A DNA stretch of 64,000 bases. Source: Liopterus haemorrhoidalis. Lineage: Eukaryota; Arthropoda; Insecta; Coleoptera; Dytiscidae. Below the pieces are notes generated by a model. It did not search any database, was not told the origin of the DNA, and saw only the letters and a list, made by a program, of their open reading frames with translations. Both the position numbers and the translations under genes were made by a program. The DNA is taken from contig OZ020611.1 in NCBI GenBank assembly GCA_963971575.1, positions 228,896,260-228,960,259 on the forward strand, in the 5' to 3' direction. The first letter of the stretch is position 1. Each line of letters opens with the position of its first letter. Shown one piece after another: positions 49,976 through 61,500 of this stretch.

Positions 49976-50658
49976 CAAAGAGGTATTCTACCTCAAATAT
50001 TATCCCAATTGTCACCTTGAAAGAATTGCTCTCCGTTCAGATAGTTATTCCAGCAATCCTACCACTTTTTGTTTATATCTATGAAATCCTAAAAATGTTT
50101 TATTTTTCAGATTTCATTGTTTCAAAAACTTGGACTGATATAGTCTGAAAAAAAGAAATTTGAGGCAAGAAATCTCCTAAATACATTTATTTCGAAAAAA
50201 ATTTGACATCTATAATTGAAAATATATTACTTAAAGAAATATAATCTGTACATGGCAATCATAAAGAAGTTTAAAATTACATGTAATAATTCATCATTCA
50301 ATCATCGACATTACACTATATATTACTTAACTATAATACACTTAACAATTAATTAGATTAGTTAGACAACCTTTATATATGCCTTACACAAATCTTATTT
50401 ATTAAATTCACAAAAATATGTCCTTTTGTTAAAACGTGATGCACATGGATAATAAAAATAAAATAAATTTTAATAGAAAGAAATGACTTTTCTTATAATC
50501 TATGGAAAATACAACACATAAGATCTGTATGAAAGAAAATGATATTTTTATTTACTTTTTTAATGTAAGTCCAGTTCTGATACACTTTTCACACTAGAAC
50601 TTTAAGATAAGCGAACATAAAGTCCACTGATGTTTAAGATCGGTTTGTATTCACACTA

Positions 50659-51058
50659 CAGACTATTCCAAACGTTTAGGCGGAATTAAATGGGAATTTC
50701 GTTCTTTTAGGTTGTCACAAGAAGGGCCCTTGCTTGGGTTATTTAATTTTTCAGGTTGGTATGTAAAAATTAAAAATTCCAACAGTGAAACCATGCAAAC
50801 GAATGACATTTATTAAAAATTATAATACATTTTTTTCATATTTTGAAGACAAATTAATAAATGGGAAATTTTTATTAAGAATGACAAAAAATTAAAATGC
50901 AATAAAATGGACATTTTATAATGGTAATTAATTTAATCTAGAATTTGCAATGTGAGTATGATTTACAAAGCTTAAACAAAATGACCAAGAGTCGGATTTA
51001 ATTGAAAAAATTTACTAGATTTCAAAATCTAGTTTCGCCTAAACGTTTTGAATAGCCT
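50659..51058. mobile_element. TA-target MITE (CAGTCTGTT family), diverged copy 3
   Basis: Starts CAGACTATTCCAAACGTTTA, ends CGCCTAAACGTTTTGAATAG, in a TA context. Internal order matches 6136-6542 inverted, but more diverged. It interrupts a piece of the TTATACCC element (50578-50658). No gene is visible in 49980-50570 or 51270-52030. Confidence 0.65.
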
Positions 51059-51179
51059 ATATTTTTCAACTGTCTGCGCAGACGCACGTTAGAATTATTA
51101 TTTAATATATATGGATATTTGATTCCAATATACAATAAGCAATATACAGTAAGATAATTAATTCATGAGCGTCACATAA

Positions 51180-51270
51180 CAGTAAACAATGGTTTTAAAA
51201 ATATCAAAACTGTATTCTAATTCACAGCTGTAAACCCTAACTTGACAAAGAACCAATCAGATTACTTCGT
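51180..51270. repeat. Fragment related to GACA repeat copy 2
   Basis: CAAAGAACCAATCAGATT and the ACAGTAAACAATGGTTTT block match 23695-23790 inverted. Confidence 0.5.
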
Positions 51271-52039
51271 TGGCTCGAACTCGCCCGAGGAACAACGATA
51301 AATTGTTGCGAACTTTATATTTGTCATTAAGTCATTGGCATCTAGAAAAAAACAGTGTTCATTTAATAATTAATTCGTATAAGGTAATAAAAATCGAGTC
51401 TACGCCAACTAAACTAAATGTTTCTCTTCTTAAGGAATTAAAGGTATTATGCTTCCTTCAGAACCTCCAAATTATAAATTAGAATTAACGTGAAATTAGT
51501 ACTTAACATAAAATTTGTACGTAGAAATTAAGCAGCATTCACAATAAAAATTAAGAAATTAAGCCACTGACAGATATTTTTATCGATAGATATTTGGCAG
51601 CTGTTTACATTTGCTAATGAGTTCTTGAGTGTTTCATAGTTCTGAAAAGAATTAAAATAGAGGAAAATTTTATATTTATACTCATAGAAAACATAAAGAT
51701 GTGGATAGAAGCAAAAAAATATGGTTGACAAGTGCTTACCGCGCATGCGTCAATTGTAAATTAACGTAAGGGTTTGAAGTCTACAAACATTTAATTTTAA
51801 TTTATAAGTATAAGTATTAATTTTGAAGGTTGTGAACGATAACGTACAGTTACGTATAACAAACATTTACGTTAATTCTAAGTACTAATTCTAATTCCTA
51901 ATTTCGAGGTTCTGAACGCAGCATTAGAGGTCTAATACCTTTAAGGTTAAAGGTATTAGACCTGTATTAATATAACGATAAGTCGATACATTTTTACTTT
52001 AATTAATGTAGACTGTAGAATATATGTAGACAATAGAAA

Positions 52040-52620
52040 TTCAAATACCTAGGCACAGTTTTTTTGGAAGATGGAATAATGGGTGAAGAAACAGCCACAA
52101 AACATCGTTCCAAACTAAAAAAGAAATACCAACCAACATCAAAATAGAGATCTTTAAAAAAGCGAGAGCAGAGATTTTGGCATACACCTCTGAATCCTGG
52201 ACCACTACAAAGAAGTATAGGTCCAAAATAAAGAGCTCCGAAATGAGATTTCTTAGGAAAATTGAAGGCAAAACAAAATTGGACAGGATAAGAAATGAAG
52301 CATTCAGAGAAATACTACATCCAAAGCAAGTGTATACCATGACAGGACAGCTAAGATGGCTGGGATATATACTCAGAATTAATGAAAACAAAATAGCAAA
52401 GAGTATTTGAAACAAGAACAGTAAAGAATGTTAGACCAGGAAAACTTGTCATGAAGAAACCAAAGAAGCTATAACAAAGAGAGGTGTAAAGTGGGAGGAG
52501 GTAAGGGTATACACAAAGGACAGAACAAGATGGATATAAATATAGAGAATACCAGAAAATAACTAATTCAACTACAGTTTTACACCGAAAGGTAGAAAGT
52601 CTACAGTATTAAACGCCAAG
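52040..52620 (+). pseudogene. LINE reverse-transcriptase 3' fragment
   Basis: Starts FKYLGTVFLEDGIMGEETAT, then, across frameshifts, AEILAYTSESWTTTKKYRSK, SEMRFLRKIEGKTKLDRIRN and QLRWLGYILRINENKIAKSI. This is the thumb and C-terminal part of an insect non-LTR reverse transcriptase. An ending like VRKGRKSTVL (coded at about 52575-52610) closes it. Upstream RT and endonuclease domains are absent (5' truncation). Confidence 0.75.
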
Positions 52621-52721
52621 AAATCGGTTTAGACCTATCATTTATTTTAGTTTCAGAGGAATATAATAGACGAAAAGGCAAAGAAAGCAAACGACATTTT
52701 TCATTTCCGTTCCTTAAGTGG

Positions 52722-53240
52722 GTTTTACATGATTCAATTTATTGATCAATTAATTGAAAAAGTTGACCTTCAATTTATTGAAGTGTGTAGTGTTCAGATT
52801 TTAGCAATAAATTGATGAATTTATTTTGAAAATAGAACAATTTCTATTTCTCAACAATTTTTTTGGGAAATTCTAGGTATATATTTATCTGTTTAGATAT
52901 TGCCAACTGTTTAATTGAAACAAAACCAACAAATGTATAGATTATGGGTTTCGTTTTCAAATGTGACAGAACAGCAAACGTTCTAATTCACCATCAGCTA
53001 GGTTATTTCTTTTGGTTTTATTCATAGCTCGTAATTTTGTGAAGATTTTTTCAATATTTTCATTTTGATAAATATGTCAACATGTTTAAAATATGGTAAT
53101 GTAAAAGTTTTAAAAAAAATTGATACATAAATTGGTGTGTTTAAAGTGATCCTTCAATTTTAAAGGTTAGCAATAAATTGTTCAATTAATTGACAAGAAA
53201 CTTGATCAATAAATTGAACTGTGTAAAACCAACTTTACGC
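52722..53240. repeat. Dispersed AT-rich inverted-repeat element F5, copy 2
   Basis: The left end AAGTGGGTTTTACATGATTC and the right end GTGTAAAACCAACTT are inverted. Same blocks as 25958-26708 but without the hAT insertion, so it shows the empty site. Confidence 0.7.
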
Positions 53241-54402
53241 AAACAAACAGTATTTTTTCGTTCCGTCTCTTTTTGTAACATATGTGGCAGTTACATTAAA
53301 AGATGCAAAAAAGTAGTATCTTCTAACTCAATTCGTGAAAAATGCATCCTACCTTAAAATTAAACTCGACAGTAAAGAAAAAAATCTATCTCGTCCTATT
53401 GGAATCATAACATATTTAGTTTTCCTCGACAGTTACAGTGTTACAATGACAATGGCGAGAGCCGAAACTGCAGTTAATATAATAAACAAATCAATGAAAC
53501 ATAACAAAATAGTTTCAATTATCAATCTTTTATCCAGTCAATCCATTCTTAGTTTTTACATTATATTCAAATACACAGACACCATGTAATAAATGTTTAT
53601 GTCCAATAAAGTAAATAAAAAATATCACTTTTCCATAAAAGTCCTTTTTAATTGTTGTTTTTCCAAAAATGAAAGACCCTAGTGAAAAAGAACGTTATTT
53701 AATGAAACATTCTAGAAAAAAACTTAAAATATTATCTACTCTATGGTACACTACTAGAGTATAAGTTCATTTTTTTTTTCATTAAAAATAAACAGCATGG
53801 AATAGTAATTATAAAATTAACATTTACATAAATATGTTTTTGATGCTCTCTGTTTTTGTTATAATTATATCTAAGTTGTTTATAAAACTGGCAGAGTACA
53901 CTAGTCATTAATGAAACGGTTTTTGTACAGTTGATGTCCTGAAAAATAAAAAAGTACATTTAGTTTCCAATAAACATGAGGCCACCTTATTAAGTATGGG
54001 TAATTAATTTATTTGTTGCATTACAAGAGCGATACAGAAACTTAGGCCTACCGTACACTGGAGACTTTTTGTCATACGACTGTTTAGTCAGCAACGTCAA
54101 GTTTATAATTTTAAATGTAAAAGTGTATACGAAGGGACGTGACAGCAGGGCAACTTTTGGGTGACAAAACTGTCAAATAATCCATGATAAATTTATCATC
54201 ATCACTCTCATCCGACTATGAATCAATTAATACATGTTATATTGAGGTTATGTTTTTAAATAGAACTGACATTCGAACAGAGCGCTTAAATAATCAACTA
54301 CTAACAAAAAACATTGCTAACCACAACCAAATATCTGGTTCCTTTCTCATATTTACGGTATAGCCTGTTCCTTTGTTTAAGCGGAAAATATTGTAAGATA
54401 TA

Positions 54403-55682
54403 CCAGGTCTACAAGTATGAAATGCGGATTTTTTTCAAACTTGCTGCGCAAACAGTGTGTATTGTTCAAAGTTTCAACACATATGGCGTTTTGTTAAGTT
54501 ATCATTAAGTGTCAAATGCGTATAGGTTATAATTTGAAAAGTGATCATATAGTTCTGTTTTACTGTGTTAAAAATGTCAAATTTTGTGCCAAATAAAGAG
54601 CATTCGCGGACAGTACTACTGTTTTGTTTTCATTTGAAAAAAACTGCTGCTGAATCATACCGACTGCTTCGAGAAGCTTATAGTGAATATGCTCCATCGC
54701 AAGATACGTGTGAACGATGGTTTCGGCGTTTCAAAAGTGGTGACTTTGATCTTACAGACAAAGAACATGGAAAACCTCCAGAAAAATATGAAGATATAAA
54801 ATTGGAAACATTGCTACAGGAAGACGATTGTCAATCACAAATCAACAGAGCAGTTAGGCGGTAGTCAACTAGCTGTTTCCAATCGCCTACGAGAGATGGG
54901 TAAGATCCAGAAAGTCGGCAGATGGGTTCCACATGCATTGAATGAGAGGCAGATGGAAAAACGCAAAAACACTTGTGAAATTTTGCTTGCACGATACAAA
55001 AGAAAGTCTTTTTTGCATCGTATCATTACTGGCGATGAAAAATGGATTTATTTTGAAAATCCCAAACGCAAAAAATCATGGGTGAACCCAGGCTCACCAT
55101 CCACATCAACTGCAAGACCGAATCGCTTTGGCAAAAAGACAATGCTCTGTAGTTGGTGGGACCAAAAGGGTGTGGTCTATTATGAATTGTTAAAACCTGG
55201 TGAAACAGTTAATACCCAACGCTACCAACAACAACTGATCGAATTGAACCATTCGCTGCTCATAAAACGACCAGAATACGAAAGAAGACAGCACAAGGTA
55301 ATCTTTCTTCACGATAACGGTCCATCACATAAGGCAAAAGCAGTTTGCAAACACATTGGAGGCACTCAAGTGGAAAGTGCTACCCCATGCCGCTTACTCA
55401 CCAGACTTGGCCCCTTCAGATTACCACTTGTTCGCATCGATGGGTCACGCACTTGCCGAGCAGCACTTTTGTTCATATGAAAATGTGAAAGAATGGCTAG
55501 ATGAATGGTTTGCGGGGAAAGGGGAAGAGTTCTACTGGCGAGGTATTCACAAATTGCCTGAAAGATGGGAAAAATGTATAACTTCTAATGGAGCATACTT
55601 TGAATAAATAAACTTTTACTGTTGTTTTGAGTTTAATGTGTTTTATTTAAAAAAAATCCGCATTTCATACTTGTAGACCTGG
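54403..55682 (+). mobile_element. Mariner element, near full length
   Basis: The ends CCAGGTCTACAAGTATGAAA and TTTCATACTTGTAGACCTGG are perfect inverted repeats over at least 25 bases, flanked by TA (54401-54402, 55683-55684). 1280 bp is the usual mariner length. It encodes one transposase with frameshifts. It lies next to a CAGTCTGTT-like MITE fragment (54360-54400). Confidence 0.93.
54574..55607 (+). pseudogene. Mariner transposase (DD34D), two frameshifts
   Basis: From ATG 54574 it reads MSNFVPNKEHSRTVLLFCFH with the mariner helix-turn-helix (CERWFRRFKSGDFDLTDKEH). A frameshift near 54840 is followed by GKIQKVGRWVPHALNERQME and TGDEKWIYFENPKRKKSW (first Asp). HDNGPSHKAKAV (second Asp) follows, then a second frameshift near 55348 leads to YSPDLAPSDYHLF (third Asp, the DD34D signature) and the end at TAA 55605-55607. 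All catalytic residues are present although the frame is broken twice. Terminal repeats are still near perfect, so decay of coding may be fairly recent. Confidence 0.9.
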
Positions 55683-55953
55683 TATTTATTCCTATAATTT
55701 TAGGTTTAGTTTTAATTTTAGTTTATCTACGTTTAAAAATTGGCCATCGCGACGCTACGATCTTAAATTTATTTCCCTATACACTTGTTTATTTTTATAA
55801 ATGTTTACATTTGTTTATCAAGTGGTGTGTTACTGAAAAATAGTGATGTGTCTCTACTACTCTACTTGATAATGGACATAGAAGTGCATTATTCTATTGA
55901 ATTGACATACTACAAAATAAAGTACTAAACTGAATGGTTTACATGATGCAAGG

Positions 55954-56291
55954 TATAGTAAAGAAGACTTTAGTTGACAGATGACGGTTATTTAAAGCAT
56001 ATGGTTCAATAGTAGAGAACTATAGCAATCAAAATTCCATTTTTAATAGAGCCATATCATTTTTTCACAGACAAAGCTAGAAATAGATAAAGAGATACAA
56101 TTTGTTTGAGGTCTAAAGCGCGCGCGTGTATACAAAGGGACAAAAAAAAAAGACAAAAACTATGAACGTACGTTACAGTAAGAAGCAGACTTACGTTCTT
56201 GACATCTTGCATAAAACTGTGTGAAATAGATATACATTTCTTTATCGGTTCTCAATCGATCAATCTGTCAAGTAAAATCTCCTTTACTATA
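55954..56291. mobile_element. TATAGTAAAG MITE, copy 2 (empty site for piggyBac)
   Basis: Starts TATAGTAAAGAAGACTTTAG, ends TCTCCTTTACTATA, inverted. Matches 11770-12120 plus 14333-14374 in reverse and lacks the piggyBac, so it shows the pre-insertion sequence. Confidence 0.8.
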
Positions 56292-56353
56292 CTACATTTC
56301 TCATTACTTGATTTAGCTATTAAACCCGTGTAAATCTGGCTCTTTACTTACGT

Positions 56354-58548
56354 TCAACAAGTCTGTTGTTGTGGCATAGAGACGATTGGTTGCACCTGTG
56401 GAATAGCTACTGGGACCGATACTTGCGGCACAGATGGTATAAGCGGTACCACATTGGCTAGGGTCGGTACCTGTGATACCAAAGGCATCGTCACATGGGG
56501 TACCAACTCAAGCGGCTGTGACTGTTCCATAAGTTGCTGGTCTGGCGGAGGCGGTGGCGGGAATCGCTGCAGACGACGAATATTCGATTGTACCTGAGAA
56601 GAAAGCAATAATTATAAAGCAGCACTAGAGAATATTTTACCAAAAACCTGTCCAAATTAAAACAATTCAAAAATTAGTTTATTAACCTACAGATCAAGAT
56701 CCAATATTGAATAGACCACATTAAATTTTAACAAAAATTCAGTATTTTTCGAAAAAATTATTTGATACAAAATTTCGTTTTTTTACTATTCCAGTTTACA
56801 TGAATCTGTATTACCTCGATTGTTATCAGATTTTTAGACACACTCCTCTAGGTCTTGGTGTGGGCCATTTTATTTATTTTTTTTTCTTTCTAAAACATCG
56901 CATTGAAATAAAAAGCTGTCTAAAAGTATATAGTTTGTCGGACGTCTTAACAGTAAATTACTTATTTACTTATTCTGAATAGTAAAATGTGAGTGTTGGT
57001 GCTGTCGATGTAACCCACAGTTCCCCACTTCCACCGTATTTCCACAATTCAAGACTTTCTAGACTGCGGGACTGAAATGGTAATATAAAAATGGCGTGAT
57101 GCCCGTGAGTTTCATATTTATTTATACGTATAGGCAGTGATGGGATTCAATTTGCTCAACAACCAGTTGCAGGGGTATTTGTTTAAAAACACAAAATTTT
57201 CACAAAATTCAAACTGTATATTTATTTAAATTAAACATTAAGATGTGTAATTATTTTAAATATTTCCAAATAGCGCTCTGGTTTTCAGTCACTTCTACTT
57301 CCATTTTTGTTTTTACACGAGGATCATCCGAACTGTGGTTGCTTTTTAGCCAATTTAGCAATATCGGTACTGGATCCCAATCTATTAAAGGCAAACCATT
57401 CAAATTAATAACCATTATATTATTTATATTTAAAACAATTCAGTCTGTTTCGTTTTTCTGTGCATATATAATTCATAAGGCTAAAGCCTATTTCAGCTTC
57501 TGCTGAACTGATGGCTATGGTCATTCCCTGTATCTAAAGTATTTTAACAAGCGGATCGCCGAACTTAAAATTTCTTAACAAACGGTTCGAGCAAACCGAG
57601 TGAATCCCATCACTGCATATAAGTAAATTGTTAGTTTTGAATAAGAAACTTGTGAAAACTATGATGCTTGACCAGCTCTTAAAGTCTTTATTAAACCGGA
57701 CCTATATGTTGATTAGGGAGACCATTTTCTTGAGAAGGCAATGCGGGACGGAACAAAAAAAAACGGCCCTTACTTCCCAAATATAAGTGAAGAGTAAAAA
57801 AAAAGGTCCTCACCTCCAGAATCCAAGTGAAGAGCAAAAAAAGGGTCCTCTTTTCCTCAAATAAAAGTCAAGTGCACAAAAGTTAGAATTAAAAAATGCG
57901 GGACATGTCATAAGGCAGGACACCGAATCAAAATGCGGGACGAATGATCACCCTAATGTTGATAAAACTTGTTTTGCCTTAAATTAAGGAAGGCACAGAT
58001 TCTTTAAGTATAACCTGTATACGAGTATTATATTTCTTTCTTTAATAAAAATGTAATGAATTTACCTTCAGAAAATCTTATTAGTTTATATATGCGGTTA
58101 TAGTATGCATATAGTTATGCCTATGCTATGTGAGTACTGAGCTTCATTACAAACAATATTTTAGAACTAAATCAATAATATGTATTATAATTGTAATTGT
58201 TAGTACCTGTAGGCCGTGAACACTCCTCTTATGCTGCGTGAGCAGGTATCCCATAAGGAAGCTCTCTGTACAGATCTCGCACTGGAATCTCTCACCCGTG
58301 TGCCTACGCACATGCGCCTTGAGGTCGTTGCCCTGGGCGAAGGCCGCGTCGCAATACGTACATTGATACGGCTTCTCTCCAGTATGTGTACGCATATGCA
58401 CCGTCAGATTGTATGCCCTGAAAAAATAAATAAATAATATAATAAATATATAGTTACGTTAATAAATAGAAACGATCACAATAATATGTTTGGGCAATTT
58501 AGAACATTTTTGGACACATAAAAATATTTTTGGACCGTACTATACAGC

Positions 58549-58582
<34 letters not shown>

Positions 58583-61500
58583 CCGGCAGTAAAAATAATA
58601 TTTTGGTAAATAGTAAAAAAATACACCTAAGACAAATACGAAAAAAAAAAAAAAATAGGAAGTGTAATGCCGCAAATATGGAGCATAGGAGAAAGAAAAT
58701 TCAAAAACAGATTCCAAACAAGGATGATGCTTTTTGTCAGCGTAATCAAAAGTAGGATCATGTACGGCACAGAAATATGGGGCTGGAAGGAAATGAAAGA
58801 ATACAAAACAAATACATAAAATGGACACTGGGTTTGAAAAAACAGACGCCAACATACATAATACTTGAAGAAACTAAACGAGATAAAATGAAAATAGAAA
58901 CAAGAAGAAGAGCTATAAAATATGAAGATAAAGTGAGAAATAGCACAGAAAACAAACTAATGCAAGAAGCATGGAAAGACGAATTACAGAACAAGAACCC
59001 AAGATGGAATAAAATAAGAAACCAATATTATCAAAGAAACGGATATGCTACAGAGGAAGTAGAAAGACTGAGGAGGGAAGGAAATGATATAAGAGAAGAA
59101 CTCATAATGAGAGACAATCAGGGCCAAAAAGAACCTAATAAAATACATAAATCCACAAACAATAAACATTATAAAGAAATAAGAACAATTGGTCTACCTA
59201 GATACTTAAAATTAGGAGGAAAAGAATCAAAACATAATATGTAGCACGTTTCAGGTGTGGAAACGAGACTAGAGAGGGACAGATGTGGGGAGAAGAGATG
59301 TGTAGGTTCTGTGCAGAGGAGACAGAGTCGATGGAACATTTGTTGAGAGGATGTATCGAATTGAAGTGGGATGGAAGGCGGATTAGCGAGGTGTTGGAAG
59401 ACACGGGAAAAGGATTGAATGGATGACGTCAGTTATTAACAGAAGAAAAGACTTTGAGAGTGTTTGATTTCCTTTACATTTTTATTGTTGTAACTGTCAT
59501 GTAAAGTAGATAGAAATATGTGAAGTGTGTGGAAATGTATGTAGAAAAAGATAACAGAAGCCGAAAGGCAAGGTAAATAAAGTAAATAATAAATAGTAAA
59601 AAAATACTTCTGCAGTAAAAAAATTCTTAGACAAAAAAAAAACATCATTTTGATACACTGTCTATTGTCAACTGACAATAACTGAAGCGCCTCTAGTGAG
59701 ATTTTGAGAAACTGACAGGTGGAGGATAGTCGAGTTTGTTTACTGTTGATTTCATAGCGAGTTTTTAAAAAATGTCTTTAAAATTGTAAGAAAAAATTAA
59801 ATGCAACGTGAATTGTTGTGTTTATCTTTGCAATGTAAAAGTAGGTCGTGATAGAGACCTAAGTTTTCATCGTGTTCCGAAACGTGGCAAAAAAGCCTTA
59901 TTACCTTCAATTATTACCCTAGAAGTTACTTGGGCACTGAGAAAACGGAAAATTTTATTTAACTCAACCCTCATATTGAATAATAAATTAATTTTAATAA
60001 ATATCACATGAAGATACCAGTGAACCTGTCAAAAATATCCTATCTGCGTCAGCCATGATGTACAATGCAGTGGCGCCTCTATCGGTAGTGTCAGATGACA
60101 ATACTTACTATTATTATACTATGATAGTCAGTTTGATTTCATATAAATTAAAAATAAGTGTTGCGGAGATTTAACTAAAATAATTAAAAAACATTACCTT
60201 CCAAAACCTCTACCACATATCGTGCAAAGATGAGTCTTCTCTCCTGTATGGTATCTTTCATGCACTGTCAGATCAGTAGTACGAGGAAAACCTACAAAAA
60301 TAAAAAAACACATTTTTAAACACATAATTTCTTCCTTTTAGAGAATTGGTTATTACTTATATTTATATAAATTTTGATTTTAAACCTTTTTTCGTCAAAG
60401 AATAAATTAAAAAATTACAAATTTTATCATATAAATAACACAGTAAGACTGGTTAACGGTACTTCAAACAACATTGTTTCGTTATAACACGGTTTTGAAA
60501 AACTACCGATTTTTTACTTGCCCGACCTAAATATATAAGGGGCAAGTATTGTAATCGCGATAATTTTCGATGTCGAGATTTGACTGATGACCACGTTTCA
60601 TGGCCCAGGGAATCAAAAAAACCTTTTTGGAAGTGCCGTCCGTATGTGTGTGTGTGTGTGTGTGTATACACGATAACTCAAGAACGGTTTAACTTAGAGA
60701 GTTCGTTCTGGTTTTAAAAAATTATCCTAATAATTGGGAAGAACTCTATTGTTTTTTTATGAAAATCCGAAACCGGAAACGGAAGTTATTAAACTTTAAA
60801 ATCTTAAAAAATTCGTAACTAGTAAACCAAGCCTTGGACAAAAATTTGTATAGAACATAATTTGATGTATTTTTGAAGATTTATCTAAATCTTTTTTTAA
60901 TTTTTTTTTTTAATTATTATTATTTTTTTTTATGGGAGGGCAAGTCTAGCGGGGGTGTCCCTTCGCCACTGGTTCAGCTAAGTATCAAACTAATCATTCA
61001 AATTACGGAGCAATTCGTAGATAAAGACTCAATTTACGAACGAAACTCTAAAGTTAGTGGGGGTATTATGGAAATAAGGTCCTAAAAAAACTAACCATAT
61101 TTATGTAATGTTGGTAGTCATTTTATGATGATCAATAGACTAAAACAATAACCTATCAGGATTTGAAGTAAGCATTTCAAATAAAAAATTGATGTGAAGC
61201 GTGAATTTTCACACATTTCAGGGTTTCGCAGGTATTTAGTAAGTGAACGATGATTATTTTTTTGTTAATTTTAATTCGAATGCCTAATACCATTATTTGG
61301 CTTTCTAAATATATGCAGTATTTTTTTTATATAGCAAGGTTCATTATGATTTTGAATATTGCGCCTACGGCTTCCATTGGTTGTACTAAGTCATAACCTC
61401 CACCCCTCTGATTTCATATACATTGAAACAGAATTAAATTATAATTTCAACAATTCCCACTGGTTATTAAATTTACGCTTTAAAAATTAAATGCAACATT

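Noticed and set aside
53335..53589. 84-codon ORF on + followed by AATAAA
   Set aside because: I considered it as a last exon of the 47290 gene, but the only nearby acceptor gives an immediate stop in the required phase, and the composition is not protein-like.
58499..59169. Several hydrophobic ORFs on -
   Set aside because: Antisense shadows of the Lys/Glu-rich LINE fragment, which give Phe/Leu/Ser-rich frames.
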